The notes under the pieces are model-generated. The model had not been told where the DNA came from. It searched no databases and saw nothing but the letters and a program-made list of their open reading frames with translations. A stretch of DNA of 64,000 bases, from assembly GCF_010509575.1 (NCBI RefSeq), contig NZ_CP048437.1, positions 2,480,001 through 2,544,000 on the forward strand, in the 5' to 3' direction. The stretch's first letter is position 1. Every line of letters begins with the position of its first letter. The position numbers and the translations under genes were made by a program. Source of the DNA: Faecalibacterium duncaniae (GTDB lineage: Bacteria > Bacillota > Clostridia > Oscillospirales > Ruminococcaceae). Positions 42,310 through 50,430 of the stretch are shown here, one piece after another.

Positions 42310-43058
42310 AACAGTCCTCCCCACTGGCAGGCACACAGCGCCGCCAGCATCCACAGCTCGGCTTTCTGCAAAAACCACCCGGCCAGATCGCCGGTAATGC
42401 CGCCAAACTGCTTGTCCGAAACAACATGATAGCGTGCAAACACCAGCAACGCCGCCAGCACCAGCGCCCAGCCGCCCAGTGCCAGCAGGGCGGCGCTGAG
42501 CAGAGCGGCCAGCACCATCAGCACCCGGCGGACAGTAGTTCGATCCGCCGCCGTGGCAAAGGTGTGGGCAAGGCCGGTGTTCTTTGCCATCGGGAACGAT
42601 GCCACGGCCAGGCCCGAGAGGGCCCGTTCCAGCACAAGGGCCAGTGTCCAGCACAGGCCCACCCGGGGCGTGAAGTCCACGCAGGCGCAAAGGGCAAGGT
42701 AGGCCGCAAAATAACTGCACAGCCGGATCACCGCAAAGGCACCGCAGTGGGGGTCTTTGAGGATCTCCAGCTTCTTTTCCCGGTCGCCATAGCTGGAAAG
42801 GGCATCACAGGTGTCGGCATAGCCATCCAGGTGGATGCCGCCCGTGACCCAGACCGGGATCAGGCAGAACCCCGCCGCTTTTGCGGGCATCGGCAGGGGC
42901 AGAGCGCCGCACAGGCACCACAGCCCGCCAATGACCACCCCGATGAGCGGGAAGGCGCACATGGCATACCGCATGTTTTTCTGGTTCCACGCGAACTGCG
43001 GCACCGGCAGAGCCGAAAACATGGCAAAGGCCACTGCAATGGTCTGCAATCCAATCAT
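42306..43058 (-). CDS. cobS: Adenosylcobinamide-GDP ribazoletransferase (cobalamin synthase)
   Basis: Joins adenosylcobinamide-GDP with alpha-ribazole to finish adenosylcobalamin. The 250-residue integral membrane protein contains the metal-binding GGIHLDGYADTCDAL, conserved in CobS, and SDKQFGGITGDLAGW near the end. Overlaps cobU by four bases. Confidence 0.96.
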   Translation of the reverse strand: MIGLQTIAVAFAMFSALPVPQFAWNQKNMRYAMCAFPLIGVVIGGLWCLCGALPLPMPAKAAGFCLIPVWVTGGIHLDGYADTCDALSSYGDREKKLEILKDPHCGAFAVIRLCSYFAAYLALCACVDFTPRVGLCWTLALVLERALSGLAVASFPMAKNTGLAHTFATAADRTTVRRVLMVLAALLSAALLALGGWALVLAALLVFARYHVVSDKQFGGITGDLAGWFLQKAELWMLAALCACQWGGLL

Positions 43059-43576
43059 TTTTCCACTCCTTTATAATAGACCGGGATGCCGCACACCACC
43101 CGTACCACATGGTCAGCCCGGGCGGCAAGGGCATTGTTCACCTGCGCCAGCGCTTTCAGGTAGCGCCCGGTGTCGCCTGCATAGTCGGCACCGCCGCTGA
43201 ACACCTCGTTGGAGACCACGATGAGGTGCGCGCATTGTCCGGCCAATTGGTCCAGTCCTTCCAAAATGGCCGAAGCCGCATTTTCTCCCGCCCCGGCGGG
43301 GTCGTAGAGCTCGTTGGCGGTCAGGTTGCCCAGATCCTCCAACAGCACAGTTCCCCGGGCAGGCAGACGGATGTTCTCCAGATGCAGGGGGCACTCCACG
43401 GTCTCAAACTGCTTTGCCGCCCGCATCTTCCGGTGCTTTTCCACCCGGGCGGCACACTCCGCATCCCACACCTGCATGGTGGCGATGTAATAGCGCGGGA
43501 GCGCGGTTTTCATCACCAGGCTCTCGGCATACCCGCTCTTGCCGCTGGCGGCACCGCCCAATACCAGCGTCAGCAT
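43055..43576 (-). CDS. cobU: Adenosylcobinamide kinase/guanylyltransferase
   Basis: Phosphorylates adenosylcobinamide and then guanylylates it. The 173-residue protein has P-loop GGAASGKSGYAE, the histidine-containing ARVEKHRKMR region (nucleotide-accepting His), LLEDLGNLTANEL and SNEVFSGGA. It is full length, unlike the mini homologue downstream. Its start overlaps the cobT stop by seven bases. Confidence 0.95.
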   Translation of the reverse strand: MLTLVLGGAASGKSGYAESLVMKTALPRYYIATMQVWDAECAARVEKHRKMRAAKQFETVECPLHLENIRLPARGTVLLEDLGNLTANELYDPAGAGENAASAILEGLDQLAGQCAHLIVVSNEVFSGGADYAGDTGRYLKALAQVNNALAARADHVVRVVCGIPVYYKGVEK

Positions 43577-44634
43577 TGGGGGGTGTACGGCGTAATGCCG
43601 CCCTCCGTGAAGGAATAGCAATCGCGGTAAACGGCCAGCGCCATATCCCACAGCGGGATGCTTGCCACCGCTCCGGTGCCCTCGCCGAGATGGAGCCCGG
43701 CGGTGAGCAGGGGCACTTTGCCCAGCGCTTCCAGCACCAGCCTTGCTGCCGGTTCGGTGGAGCAGTGGCTGGCAAACACGGCCTTTTCTGCGGCGGGGCA
43801 GAGCCGCACCGCGCACAGCGCCGCCACCCCGCTGATGAAGCCATCCATCAGCACGGGCAGGCCTTCCAGCGCACCGCCCAAAAAAACACCGCACAGCCCG
43901 GCGATGTCAAACCCGCCCAGCTTGGAGAGCACATCCAGAGGGTCAGCGGCATCGGGCTGATTCCGCGCAATGCCCCGCCGGATGGCATCCAGCTTGCGGG
44001 CAAGCCCCGCGTCGGAAAGGCCCGCACCACGGCCTGTCATCCGCTCCACGGGCTGACCCAGCAGAACCGCAGCCACGGCGCTGGAGGTGGTGGTGTTGCC
44101 AATGCCCATCTCCCCCGTGGCCAGCAGCTGCACCCCCGCCGCCTTCTGCGCCCGGACAAGCCCGATGCCCGCCGCAATGGCATCCACCGCCTGCTGACGG
44201 GTCATGGCAGGGCCGGTGGTGAAATCCGCCGTCCCGGCGGCAATGCGGCAGTTCTGCACCCCGGGCACCGGCTCCCCGGCCATGCCAAGGTCCACAGGCA
44301 CCACTTCGCAGCGGGCCGTTTTTGCCATCTGGCAGACACTGGTGCGCCGGGCGGCAAGGTTCTCGGCCACGGCCCGGGTCACGCTCTGGTCCGTCTGGCT
44401 CACGCCCTGCGCCACCACGCCGTTGTCGGCGCAGAGCACCAGCACGGCCCGGCGGGAAAACGCCAGCTCTGCCGTACCGGTCAGGGCGGCGGCATCCTCC
44501 AGCATGGTCTCCAGCCTGCCCAGCCCGCCCAGCGGCTTGGCCAGGCTGGCCCAGTGAGCATGGGCGGCGGTGCGTGCGATCTCGTCCGGCCGGGTGATCT
44601 TGGAAAGAAGCTGTTTCAGTTCAAGCTCTGTCAT
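43570..44634 (-). CDS. cobT: Nicotinate-nucleotide--dimethylbenzimidazole phosphoribosyltransferase
   Basis: Makes alpha-ribazole phosphate from the lower-ligand base. The 354-residue protein has KPLGGLGRLE, CADNGVVAQGVSQT, MGIGNTTTSSAV and the catalytic glutamate in LHLGEGTGAV. The lower-ligand base itself is not encoded in the window. Start overlaps the cbiA stop by four bases, with a GAGGA site. Confidence 0.97.
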   Translation of the reverse strand: MTELELKQLLSKITRPDEIARTAAHAHWASLAKPLGGLGRLETMLEDAAALTGTAELAFSRRAVLVLCADNGVVAQGVSQTDQSVTRAVAENLAARRTSVCQMAKTARCEVVPVDLGMAGEPVPGVQNCRIAAGTADFTTGPAMTRQQAVDAIAAGIGLVRAQKAAGVQLLATGEMGIGNTTTSSAVAAVLLGQPVERMTGRGAGLSDAGLARKLDAIRRGIARNQPDAADPLDVLSKLGGFDIAGLCGVFLGGALEGLPVLMDGFISGVAALCAVRLCPAAEKAVFASHCSTEPAARLVLEALGKVPLLTAGLHLGEGTGAVASIPLWDMALAVYRDCYSFTEGGITPYTPQC

Positions 44635-46016
44635 TGGTCCTGTTCCTCTTGATGATAGTGTGCTGCGGCATCCACGAACCGCCGGGGCAGGGCCGTGCCC
44701 GCCCAATACAAATGCGGGAAGCCCGCATAGAAATGCTCGTTTGCAAAGCCGCAGTCCCATTGTTTCCCGTTGGGCTTTGCGGCGGTAAAGCCGGTGCCGT
44801 TGTCTGTGGAATCCCAGTGGTGGAACTCGTGCACGGGCAGACGCTCCCCGGCGCGGAACAGCATACTGTCGGCGTGGGCAGTCAATGCCGCGTATCCAAA
44901 CCGTACCAGCCGCCCCACCCGGAAGCCCTGCCCCGGCAGGACACCTGCCATGGGCCAGCGTTCCCCGTTGGCATCCTCCAGGCTCTGGCCCAGATAGAGA
45001 AAGCCCCCGCACTCGGCCACCGTGGGCAGACCGCGCTCCACAGCCCGGCGCACAGAGGCCAGCATGGAGCGGTTCGCGCTCAACTGCCCGGCATACAGCT
45101 CCGGGTAGCCGCCGGGCAGATAGAGCCCGCCGATCTGCTCCGGCAGGGCGGGGTCCTGCAGGGGGCTGAACCAGCAGAGCTCCGCCCCCGCCCACTCCAG
45201 TGCTTCCAGCGTTTCGGCGTAGGTGAAGCAAAACGCCGCATCCCTTGCAACGGCAATGGGAACGCGGGGGCGCTGTTCCTCTGCTCCCTGGGGCGGCAAC
45301 TCTCCCGCAGGGGGGAGCCTGTCGGTGTACGCCAAAGGCGCTGCGCCTTCGGTCAGGGCAAAAAGCTTCTCCCAATCCACCACCAGCGCATCGGCCATCC
45401 GGCTGATCTTCTGCTGTAAGTCCGCGATCTCCCCGGCAGTTTTCAGGCCTAAGTGGCGGCTCTCAAGGGCAGCATCCGGCAGGTGGGGCAGATAGCCCAG
45501 CACCGGCAGGCCGGTCTCCCGTTCCAGCATGGGAGCCAGCAGAGCATACAAATGGGGGGCGCAGTCATTGAGCAGGATGCCCGCCAGATGGCTGGGGGTG
45601 CGGAACTGCTTCAGTCCGTTGATCTGGGCCGCCAGCGTCAGGCTGGCCCCTCTGGGCTGGACCACCAGCAGCACCGGCAGGCCCAGCGTATCGGCCAGAT
45701 GCCAGGCACTGGCGGTATCACTCACGCCGCCCAGTCCATCGTAAAAGCCCATAGCACCCTCGCACACGGCTGCCCCGTGCCCGGCGGCGGCCTGCGCATA
45801 GAGCGCGCGCACGGTCTCCGGCGCGGAGAAAAACAGGTCGAGGTTGTGGCTCTCCACCCCCAGCACGGCCCGGTGAAACATGGGGTCGATATAGTCCGGC
45901 CCGCTCTTGAAGGAGCAGGGGTCCTGCCCCCGCCGCTTGAGCGCCGCCAGTAGGGCGCAGGTCAGTGTGGTTTTGCCGCTGCCGGAACAGGGCGCGGCCA
46001 CAAGAAATTGGATCAT
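44631..46016 (-). CDS. cbiA: Cobyrinic acid a,c-diamide synthase
   Basis: Amidates the a and c side chains. The 461-residue protein has the P-loop APCSGSGKTTLTC, KSGPDYIDP and a C-terminal amidotransferase with VAECGGFLYLGQSL (nucleophile cysteine) and the HEFHHWDS region. The linker of about residues 217-245 (LTEGAAPLAYTDRLPPAGE and on) is proline-rich and is coded by DNA resembling the dispersed repeat family, possibly an in-frame insertion. Start and stop overlap both neighbours by four bases. Confidence 0.96.
   Translation of the reverse strand: MIQFLVAAPCSGSGKTTLTCALLAALKRRGQDPCSFKSGPDYIDPMFHRAVLGVESHNLDLFFSAPETVRALYAQAAAGHGAAVCEGAMGFYDGLGGVSDTASAWHLADTLGLPVLLVVQPRGASLTLAAQINGLKQFRTPSHLAGILLNDCAPHLYALLAPMLERETGLPVLGYLPHLPDAALESRHLGLKTAGEIADLQQKISRMADALVVDWEKLFALTEGAAPLAYTDRLPPAGELPPQGAEEQRPRVPIAVARDAAFCFTYAETLEALEWAGAELCWFSPLQDPALPEQIGGLYLPGGYPELYAGQLSANRSMLASVRRAVERGLPTVAECGGFLYLGQSLEDANGERWPMAGVLPGQGFRVGRLVRFGYAALTAHADSMLFRAGERLPVHEFHHWDSTDNGTGFTAAKPNGKQWDCGFANEHFYAGFPHLYWAGTALPRRFVDAAAHYHQEEQDQ
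45295..45362. repeat. Possible repeat-family copy inside the cbiA linker
   Basis: CAACTCTCCCGCAGGGGGGA, GCCTGTCGG, then GCCAAAGGCGC and CTTCGGTCAGGG match the order stem / TGTC / small palindrome / GACTGAGAGGG of the copy at 40396, with more divergence. The reading frame stays open. Confidence 0.4.
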
Positions 46017-47215
46017 TTACGTTCTCCTGTGATAAGGAAGATGGGGTTATTGGCCATCAGCAGGTGGAGCCTGCCCGCAGGCCGGGTGCGGCTGACCGAG
46101 ATCTGCGTCACCTCCGCAGCAAGGCCGTGGGCAGTCAGTGCGGCCACGGCGGCGCTCAGCGTTTCCAGCGCAATGGCAGAGATGCAGATGCGGGCGTTCG
46201 GATTCCGGGCAAGCACCGTGTCCACCACAGCCTCCATGCCCCCCTTGGTCCCGCCGATGAACACGGCATCCGGAGCGGGCAGGTCAGCCAGCGCAGCGGG
46301 GGCGCGGCCCTCCACCAGTGTCAGGTTGCAGGCGTGGAACGTTTCCCGGTTCTGCCGGATGAGCCCGCAGGCCTCCGGATCACACTCCACGGCATACACA
46401 TGCCCCCGGGGTGCGGCCAGCGCCAGCTCCACGCTCACGCTGCCGGTGCCCGCCCCCACATCCCACAAGGTATCGCCGGGCTGCACGGCCAGCTTGGCCA
46501 GCGCCGCCGCCCGCACCTCCTGCTTGGTCATGGGCACCTCTCCCCTGTGGAAGGCTTCATCCGGGAAGCCGGGCACCCGCCGGGGCGGCTGAGGAACGTG
46601 TTCCACAAGCAGAACGCTCAGGCTTGCAAACTGCTTTTGCGCAAATTCCTGCGCCGTGCCGAACAGGATCTTTTCCTCTGCCCGGCCCAGCTCTTCGCCC
46701 ACCAGCACATGGGCATCGCCCAGCCCGGCAGCAGCCAATCGGCCGCAGAGGGAGGCAGGCGTTTCTGCCCCGCCGGTCAGGAAAAACACAGGCTTTCCCC
46801 CGGCTGTCAGGCACTCGGCCACCGGGTCGCAGGCACAGCCGTGGGCCGAGACCAGCTTCCACTCCTGCCAGGAGCGGCCCACCGCAGCGGCCAGCAGCTG
46901 AACGCTGGAAAGCCCCGGCAGCACCCGGCAGGAGATGCCAAAGGCCCGCAGCATCGGCAGCAGCTGGGCCGCACCGGAGTAAAACCCGGTGTCGCCGCTG
47001 TACACAAGGGCAGCATCCACCTCCGGGTCAGCCGCCAGCGCGGCAAGGACATCCTCAGGCTGATACAGGGCCTTCCGGTGATCCGTGCAGCCCTGCGGCA
47101 GCTGTTCCAGCAGGCGCTTTGCCCCCAGGATCAGTCCGGCGTTCTGCAGGGCGGCAAGGCCCTGCGCGGTCAGGCTTTCCGGCGTGCCCGACCCCATCCC
47201 GATGAGTGTGATCAT
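46013..47215 (-). CDS. cbiET: Bifunctional cobalt-precorrin-7 methyltransferase/decarboxylase
   Basis: CbiE methylates C5 and CbiT methylates C15 with decarboxylation at C12. The 400-residue fusion has CbiE at about 1-200 (MITLIGMGSGTPESLTAQG, VYSGDTGFYSGA) and CbiT at about 205-400 (PMTKQEVRAAALAKL, LWDVGAGTGSVSVELA, FIGGTKGGMEAV). The fusion corresponds to CobL of the aerobic pathway. Overlaps both neighbours by four bases. Confidence 0.95.
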   Translation of the reverse strand: MITLIGMGSGTPESLTAQGLAALQNAGLILGAKRLLEQLPQGCTDHRKALYQPEDVLAALAADPEVDAALVYSGDTGFYSGAAQLLPMLRAFGISCRVLPGLSSVQLLAAAVGRSWQEWKLVSAHGCACDPVAECLTAGGKPVFFLTGGAETPASLCGRLAAAGLGDAHVLVGEELGRAEEKILFGTAQEFAQKQFASLSVLLVEHVPQPPRRVPGFPDEAFHRGEVPMTKQEVRAAALAKLAVQPGDTLWDVGAGTGSVSVELALAAPRGHVYAVECDPEACGLIRQNRETFHACNLTLVEGRAPAALADLPAPDAVFIGGTKGGMEAVVDTVLARNPNARICISAIALETLSAAVAALTAHGLAAEVTQISVSRTRPAGRLHLLMANNPIFLITGERK

Positions 47216-47949
47216 TGCAGCATCTCCTTACAATGTGTCAGGATCTGTTCCGCCGTTTCGCCCTGCTCGGCCGGGCGGCGGATGACGATGAGCTGTGCCC
47301 CGGTGTCCTGCGCTGCCCGGGCTTTTTCTTCAAAGCCGCCCGCCGCGCCGCCATCTTTGGTAACGAGGAAGCGGATGGCAAACTGCTCCATCAGTGCCCG
47401 GTTCAGCGCATAGGAGAACGGCCCCTGCATGGCGATGATGTTCTTATGGGGGATATCTGCCCCCTCGCAGGCGGCAATGCCCTCCCGGGTGGGCAGGACA
47501 CGGGGAAAAAGCCGTGCCGGTTCCAGCACAGCAAAGGCAGAAAGCTCCTTGGCCCCGGTGGCAAGCAGGACATTTCCCTGCGTCCGGGCCAGAAACCCCG
47601 CCGCATGGGCCGCGGAGGCAAACACCATGCTCCCGGCAGGCAGCGGGCTTTCGGGCCGGAGCAGGCGGCGGTACTCCGTGCCTGCTGTTTTGCAGGCTGC
47701 CCGGATGTTCCGGGTGGCCTCCACGGCATACGGATGGGTCGCATCCACACAGAGGTCAGCCCCCTGCAGCAGGGCGGTCATCTCCTCCGGGGTCAGCCGC
47801 CCGCAGTGGACGGTGATGCCGGACCTTTCGCCCTGTTCCTCGGCCCCCAGCGGGGTGGCCACGCTGACCAGTACCTCGGCCCCCAGTGCGGCCAGCTGCT
47901 TCGAAAACACACGGCCCTCGGTGGTGCCGCTGAATATTACGGCCCTCAT
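47212..47949 (-). CDS. cbiJ: Cobalt-precorrin-6A reductase
   Basis: Reduces a double bond of the macrocycle with NAD(P)H. The 245-residue protein begins MRAVIFSGTTEGRVFSKQL and has DATHPYAVEATRNI, VLLATGAKEL and FLVTKDGGAAGGFEEK, the standard CbiJ/CobK signatures. Overlaps neighbours by four bases. Confidence 0.95.
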   Translation of the reverse strand: MRAVIFSGTTEGRVFSKQLAALGAEVLVSVATPLGAEEQGERSGITVHCGRLTPEEMTALLQGADLCVDATHPYAVEATRNIRAACKTAGTEYRRLLRPESPLPAGSMVFASAAHAAGFLARTQGNVLLATGAKELSAFAVLEPARLFPRVLPTREGIAACEGADIPHKNIIAMQGPFSYALNRALMEQFAIRFLVTKDGGAAGGFEEKARAAQDTGAQLIVIRRPAEQGETAEQILTHCKEMLQ

Positions 47950-48680
47950 GCGCGGTACCCCCGCGGCGTGACCATCCGCCCGCTCAGCTGGCGGGTCTGG
48001 GCGTTGCCGACAAACACGGTGGTGAACATATCCACCGGGGTGGTTTCCAGCGCGGCCAGCGTCAGAACGCGGCTTTCCTGCCCCTCCCGGCCAATGTTCC
48101 GCACAATGCCGCAGACCGTTCCGGGTGCTTTGCCGTTTGCCAGCAGGATGCGCACCGCCCGCGCCAGATAGTCCGGCCGCCCCTTGGAGGAGGGGTTGTA
48201 CAGCGCGATGCAGAAATCCCCCATGGCTGCTGCCGCCAGCCGCCGCTCAATGACCTCCCACGGCGTAAGCCGGTCAGAGAGGGAGAGCACGCAGAAATCG
48301 TGGGCCAGCGGGGCACCCAGCACCGCACCGCCGCTCAGGGCGGCGGTCAGGCCGGGCACCACCTCCACCGTCACGTCCGGGAAGTGCTCGGCCAGCTCCA
48401 GCAGAGGGCTTGCCATGCCGTAGACCCCGGCATCTCCCGAGCAGACCAGCGCCACCGCCCTGCCGCTCCGGGCCGTTTCCAGCGCCCAGCGGCAGCGGTC
48501 GATCTCCTTGGTCATGCCGGTGGAATAATAGAGCTTGTCCGGGAAGTAGGGGCGTACCAGATCCAGATAGACCGTATAGCCGCACAGCACCTCGGCTTGC
48601 GTTAAGGCGCTCTGCGCCTGTGCGGTCAGAAACCGGGGATCCCCGGGCCCAAGCCCGACAACAAAAACAACATTAGGCAT
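47946..48680 (-). CDS. cbiH: Cobalt-precorrin-3B C17-methyltransferase
   Basis: A 244-residue SAM-dependent tetrapyrrole methylase that drives ring contraction with CbiG. It shows VVGLGPGDPRFLTAQA at the start, LVCSGDAGVYGMASPLLE and a C-terminal VFVGNAQTRQLSGRMVTPRG. The ATG chosen follows GGAGGTGGCAGG; an upstream in-frame ATG lacks support. Overlaps cbiG by eight bases. Confidence 0.95.
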   Translation of the reverse strand: MPNVVFVVGLGPGDPRFLTAQAQSALTQAEVLCGYTVYLDLVRPYFPDKLYYSTGMTKEIDRCRWALETARSGRAVALVCSGDAGVYGMASPLLELAEHFPDVTVEVVPGLTAALSGGAVLGAPLAHDFCVLSLSDRLTPWEVIERRLAAAAMGDFCIALYNPSSKGRPDYLARAVRILLANGKAPGTVCGIVRNIGREGQESRVLTLAALETTPVDMFTTVFVGNAQTRQLSGRMVTPRGYRA

Positions 48681-49671
48681 CCTGCCACCTCCAATCCGGG
48701 GCAAAGGGACGAAGCGCCAGCGCAAAGGTCACGCCGTTGCCCGCCTGTTTGGGAAGAATGATCGTGCCGCCTGCCGCCAGCACCGCCGCCCGCTCGCAGA
48801 CATTGTCCACACCGGTCACGCTCCGGACAAAGGCCGAAGGTGTGAACTGCCCGGGGGCGTTCTGCAGCTGTGCGGCAGAATAGAACTGCACCGGCCAGCC
48901 GTGGGCTCTGCAAAATTCCAGCAGGCCCGGCTCATGGGCTTTCAGGTCGATGCTGGCTGCCGCCGTGATGCACGCTGCCGCAAGGCCGTGGGCCGCGCAG
49001 AACTGTGCAAAGGCCGCTTCCAGCTGTGCGGCGCTTGTCCCCCGCCTGCACCCGATGCCCAGCACACCGATCTTCGGGATCAGGTGCAGCGCACCGCCCG
49101 CCGGGAAAAGGGTCAGGGCAAAGTCGGCGCGCTCTGCCTCCCCCGCCGGGACCACCCCGGCAGGGGCCTGCCCGGCGATGGGGAATTCCGCGCGGTATCG
49201 CACCGGCCCGCCAGCCAGCAGCCTGCTGCTGACGCGCTTGATGCGCTCCGGTTCCAGCACGGCACAATTCTGGTGCCTGGCCCACGCATCCACAGCAAAC
49301 ACCCCGTTGGCATCGGTGGCCGTGGTAATGACCGGCACCGCACCGCAGACCGCCGCCAGCGCCCGGGCCAGATCGTTGGCCCCGCCCAGATGGCCCGAAA
49401 GGATCGGCACCGCAAAATGGCCGCACTCGTCCAGCACCACCACGGCAGGGTCCACCGCCTTGCTCCGGCAGTGGGGCGCAATGGCCCGCACCGCTATGCC
49501 CACAGCCCCCACAAAGATCAGGGCATCCGCATGGGCGAACTGCTCCGCAGCCCAATCGGCAAGGCCAGGCCCGCCATGGCCGCAGCGGTCTACGGTGCCG
49601 GGCAGGGCACCGGCCAGCTTTTGGGCCAGCGCCAGCCCTTTTTCCGTAAAGGCGAGATAGGCGCGGGTCAC
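48673..49671 (-). CDS. cbiG: Cobalt-precorrin-5A hydrolase
   Basis: Opens the delta-lactone with release of acetaldehyde in the anaerobic pathway; its presence identifies the cobalt-early route. The 332-residue protein has LIFVGAVGIAVRAIAPH, SGHLGGANDLARALA, TTATDANGVFAVD and a C-terminal domain with GVLGIGCRRGTSAAQLE. Overlaps cbiF by four bases. Confidence 0.95.
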   Translation of the reverse strand: MTRAYLAFTEKGLALAQKLAGALPGTVDRCGHGGPGLADWAAEQFAHADALIFVGAVGIAVRAIAPHCRSKAVDPAVVVLDECGHFAVPILSGHLGGANDLARALAAVCGAVPVITTATDANGVFAVDAWARHQNCAVLEPERIKRVSSRLLAGGPVRYRAEFPIAGQAPAGVVPAGEAERADFALTLFPAGGALHLIPKIGVLGIGCRRGTSAAQLEAAFAQFCAAHGLAAACITAAASIDLKAHEPGLLEFCRAHGWPVQFYSAAQLQNAPGQFTPSAFVRSVTGVDNVCERAAVLAAGGTIILPKQAGNGVTFALALRPFAPDWRWQDA

Positions 49672-50429
49672 TGGTCTGCCCCCTTGCGGAACTCCGTCGT
49701 AAAGGTTGGGTCGTAGAGCTTGCTCCGCTCATACCGGGTGCCCAGAAATTCCCCCACCACGATGAGCGCCGTCTTGGTGATGCCGTTGGCGCGGGTGCTC
49801 CCGGCCAGCGTGCCCACGGTGCAGCGCACCACCTTCTGCTCCGGCCAGCTGGCCTTGTAGACCACGGCAGCAGGAGTCTCCGGCGTGTAGGCTCCGCCTG
49901 CCAGCAGGGCCTGCTGCACCTTGTCGATGAGGCCGATGGAGAGGAAGATCACCATGGTTGCTCCATGGGCGGCAAGGCTGGCCAGCTTCTCCTTTTCCGG
50001 CACCGGGGTGCGCCCCTCCATCCGGGTGATGATCACGGTCTGGCTGATGGTGGGCAGGGTGTACTCGGCGTTCAGCGCCGCCGCCGCCCCGCAAAAGCTG
50101 GACACGCCGGGGGTATCATCGTAGGGGATGCCATCCGCATCCAGTGCGTCCATCTGCTCCCGGATGGCCCCATACAGGCAGGGGTCGCCGGTGTGGAGCC
50201 GCACGGTGGTCCCGCCTGCGGCTTCCACCCGGCGCATCACGTCCAGCACCTGTTCCAACGTCATCTCGGCGCTGTTGTAAACGGCGCACTCCGGCTTTGC
50301 CAGCCCCAGCAGAGCCGGGTTGACCAGACTGCCCGCATAAATGATGCAGTCGGCTTCCTGCAGCAGGGCCGCGCCCCGCCGGGTGATGAGGTCAGGTGCG
50401 CCGGGGCCTGCGCCTACAAAATGTACCAT
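49668..50429 (-). CDS. cbiF: Cobalt-precorrin-4 C11-methyltransferase
   Basis: A 253-residue SAM-dependent methylase with VHFVGAGPGAPDLITRRGA, YAGSLVNPALL, LHTGDPCLYGAIREQMD and VVYKASWPEQKVV, all specific for CbiF/CobM. It directly follows the ATPase-CbiD fusion with a one-base gap. Confidence 0.96.
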   Translation of the reverse strand: MVHFVGAGPGAPDLITRRGAALLQEADCIIYAGSLVNPALLGLAKPECAVYNSAEMTLEQVLDVMRRVEAAGGTTVRLHTGDPCLYGAIREQMDALDADGIPYDDTPGVSSFCGAAAALNAEYTLPTISQTVIITRMEGRTPVPEKEKLASLAAHGATMVIFLSIGLIDKVQQALLAGGAYTPETPAAVVYKASWPEQKVVRCTVGTLAGSTRANGITKTALIVVGEFLGTRYERSKLYDPTFTTEFRKGADQ

Positions 50430-50430
50430 C

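Noticed and set aside
41992..42720. A longer reading of the mini-CobU gene as a 242-residue protein
   Set aside because: The added N-terminal part is antisense-type low-complexity sequence overlapping cobS in another frame; the P-loop protein starts at the ATG at 42309.
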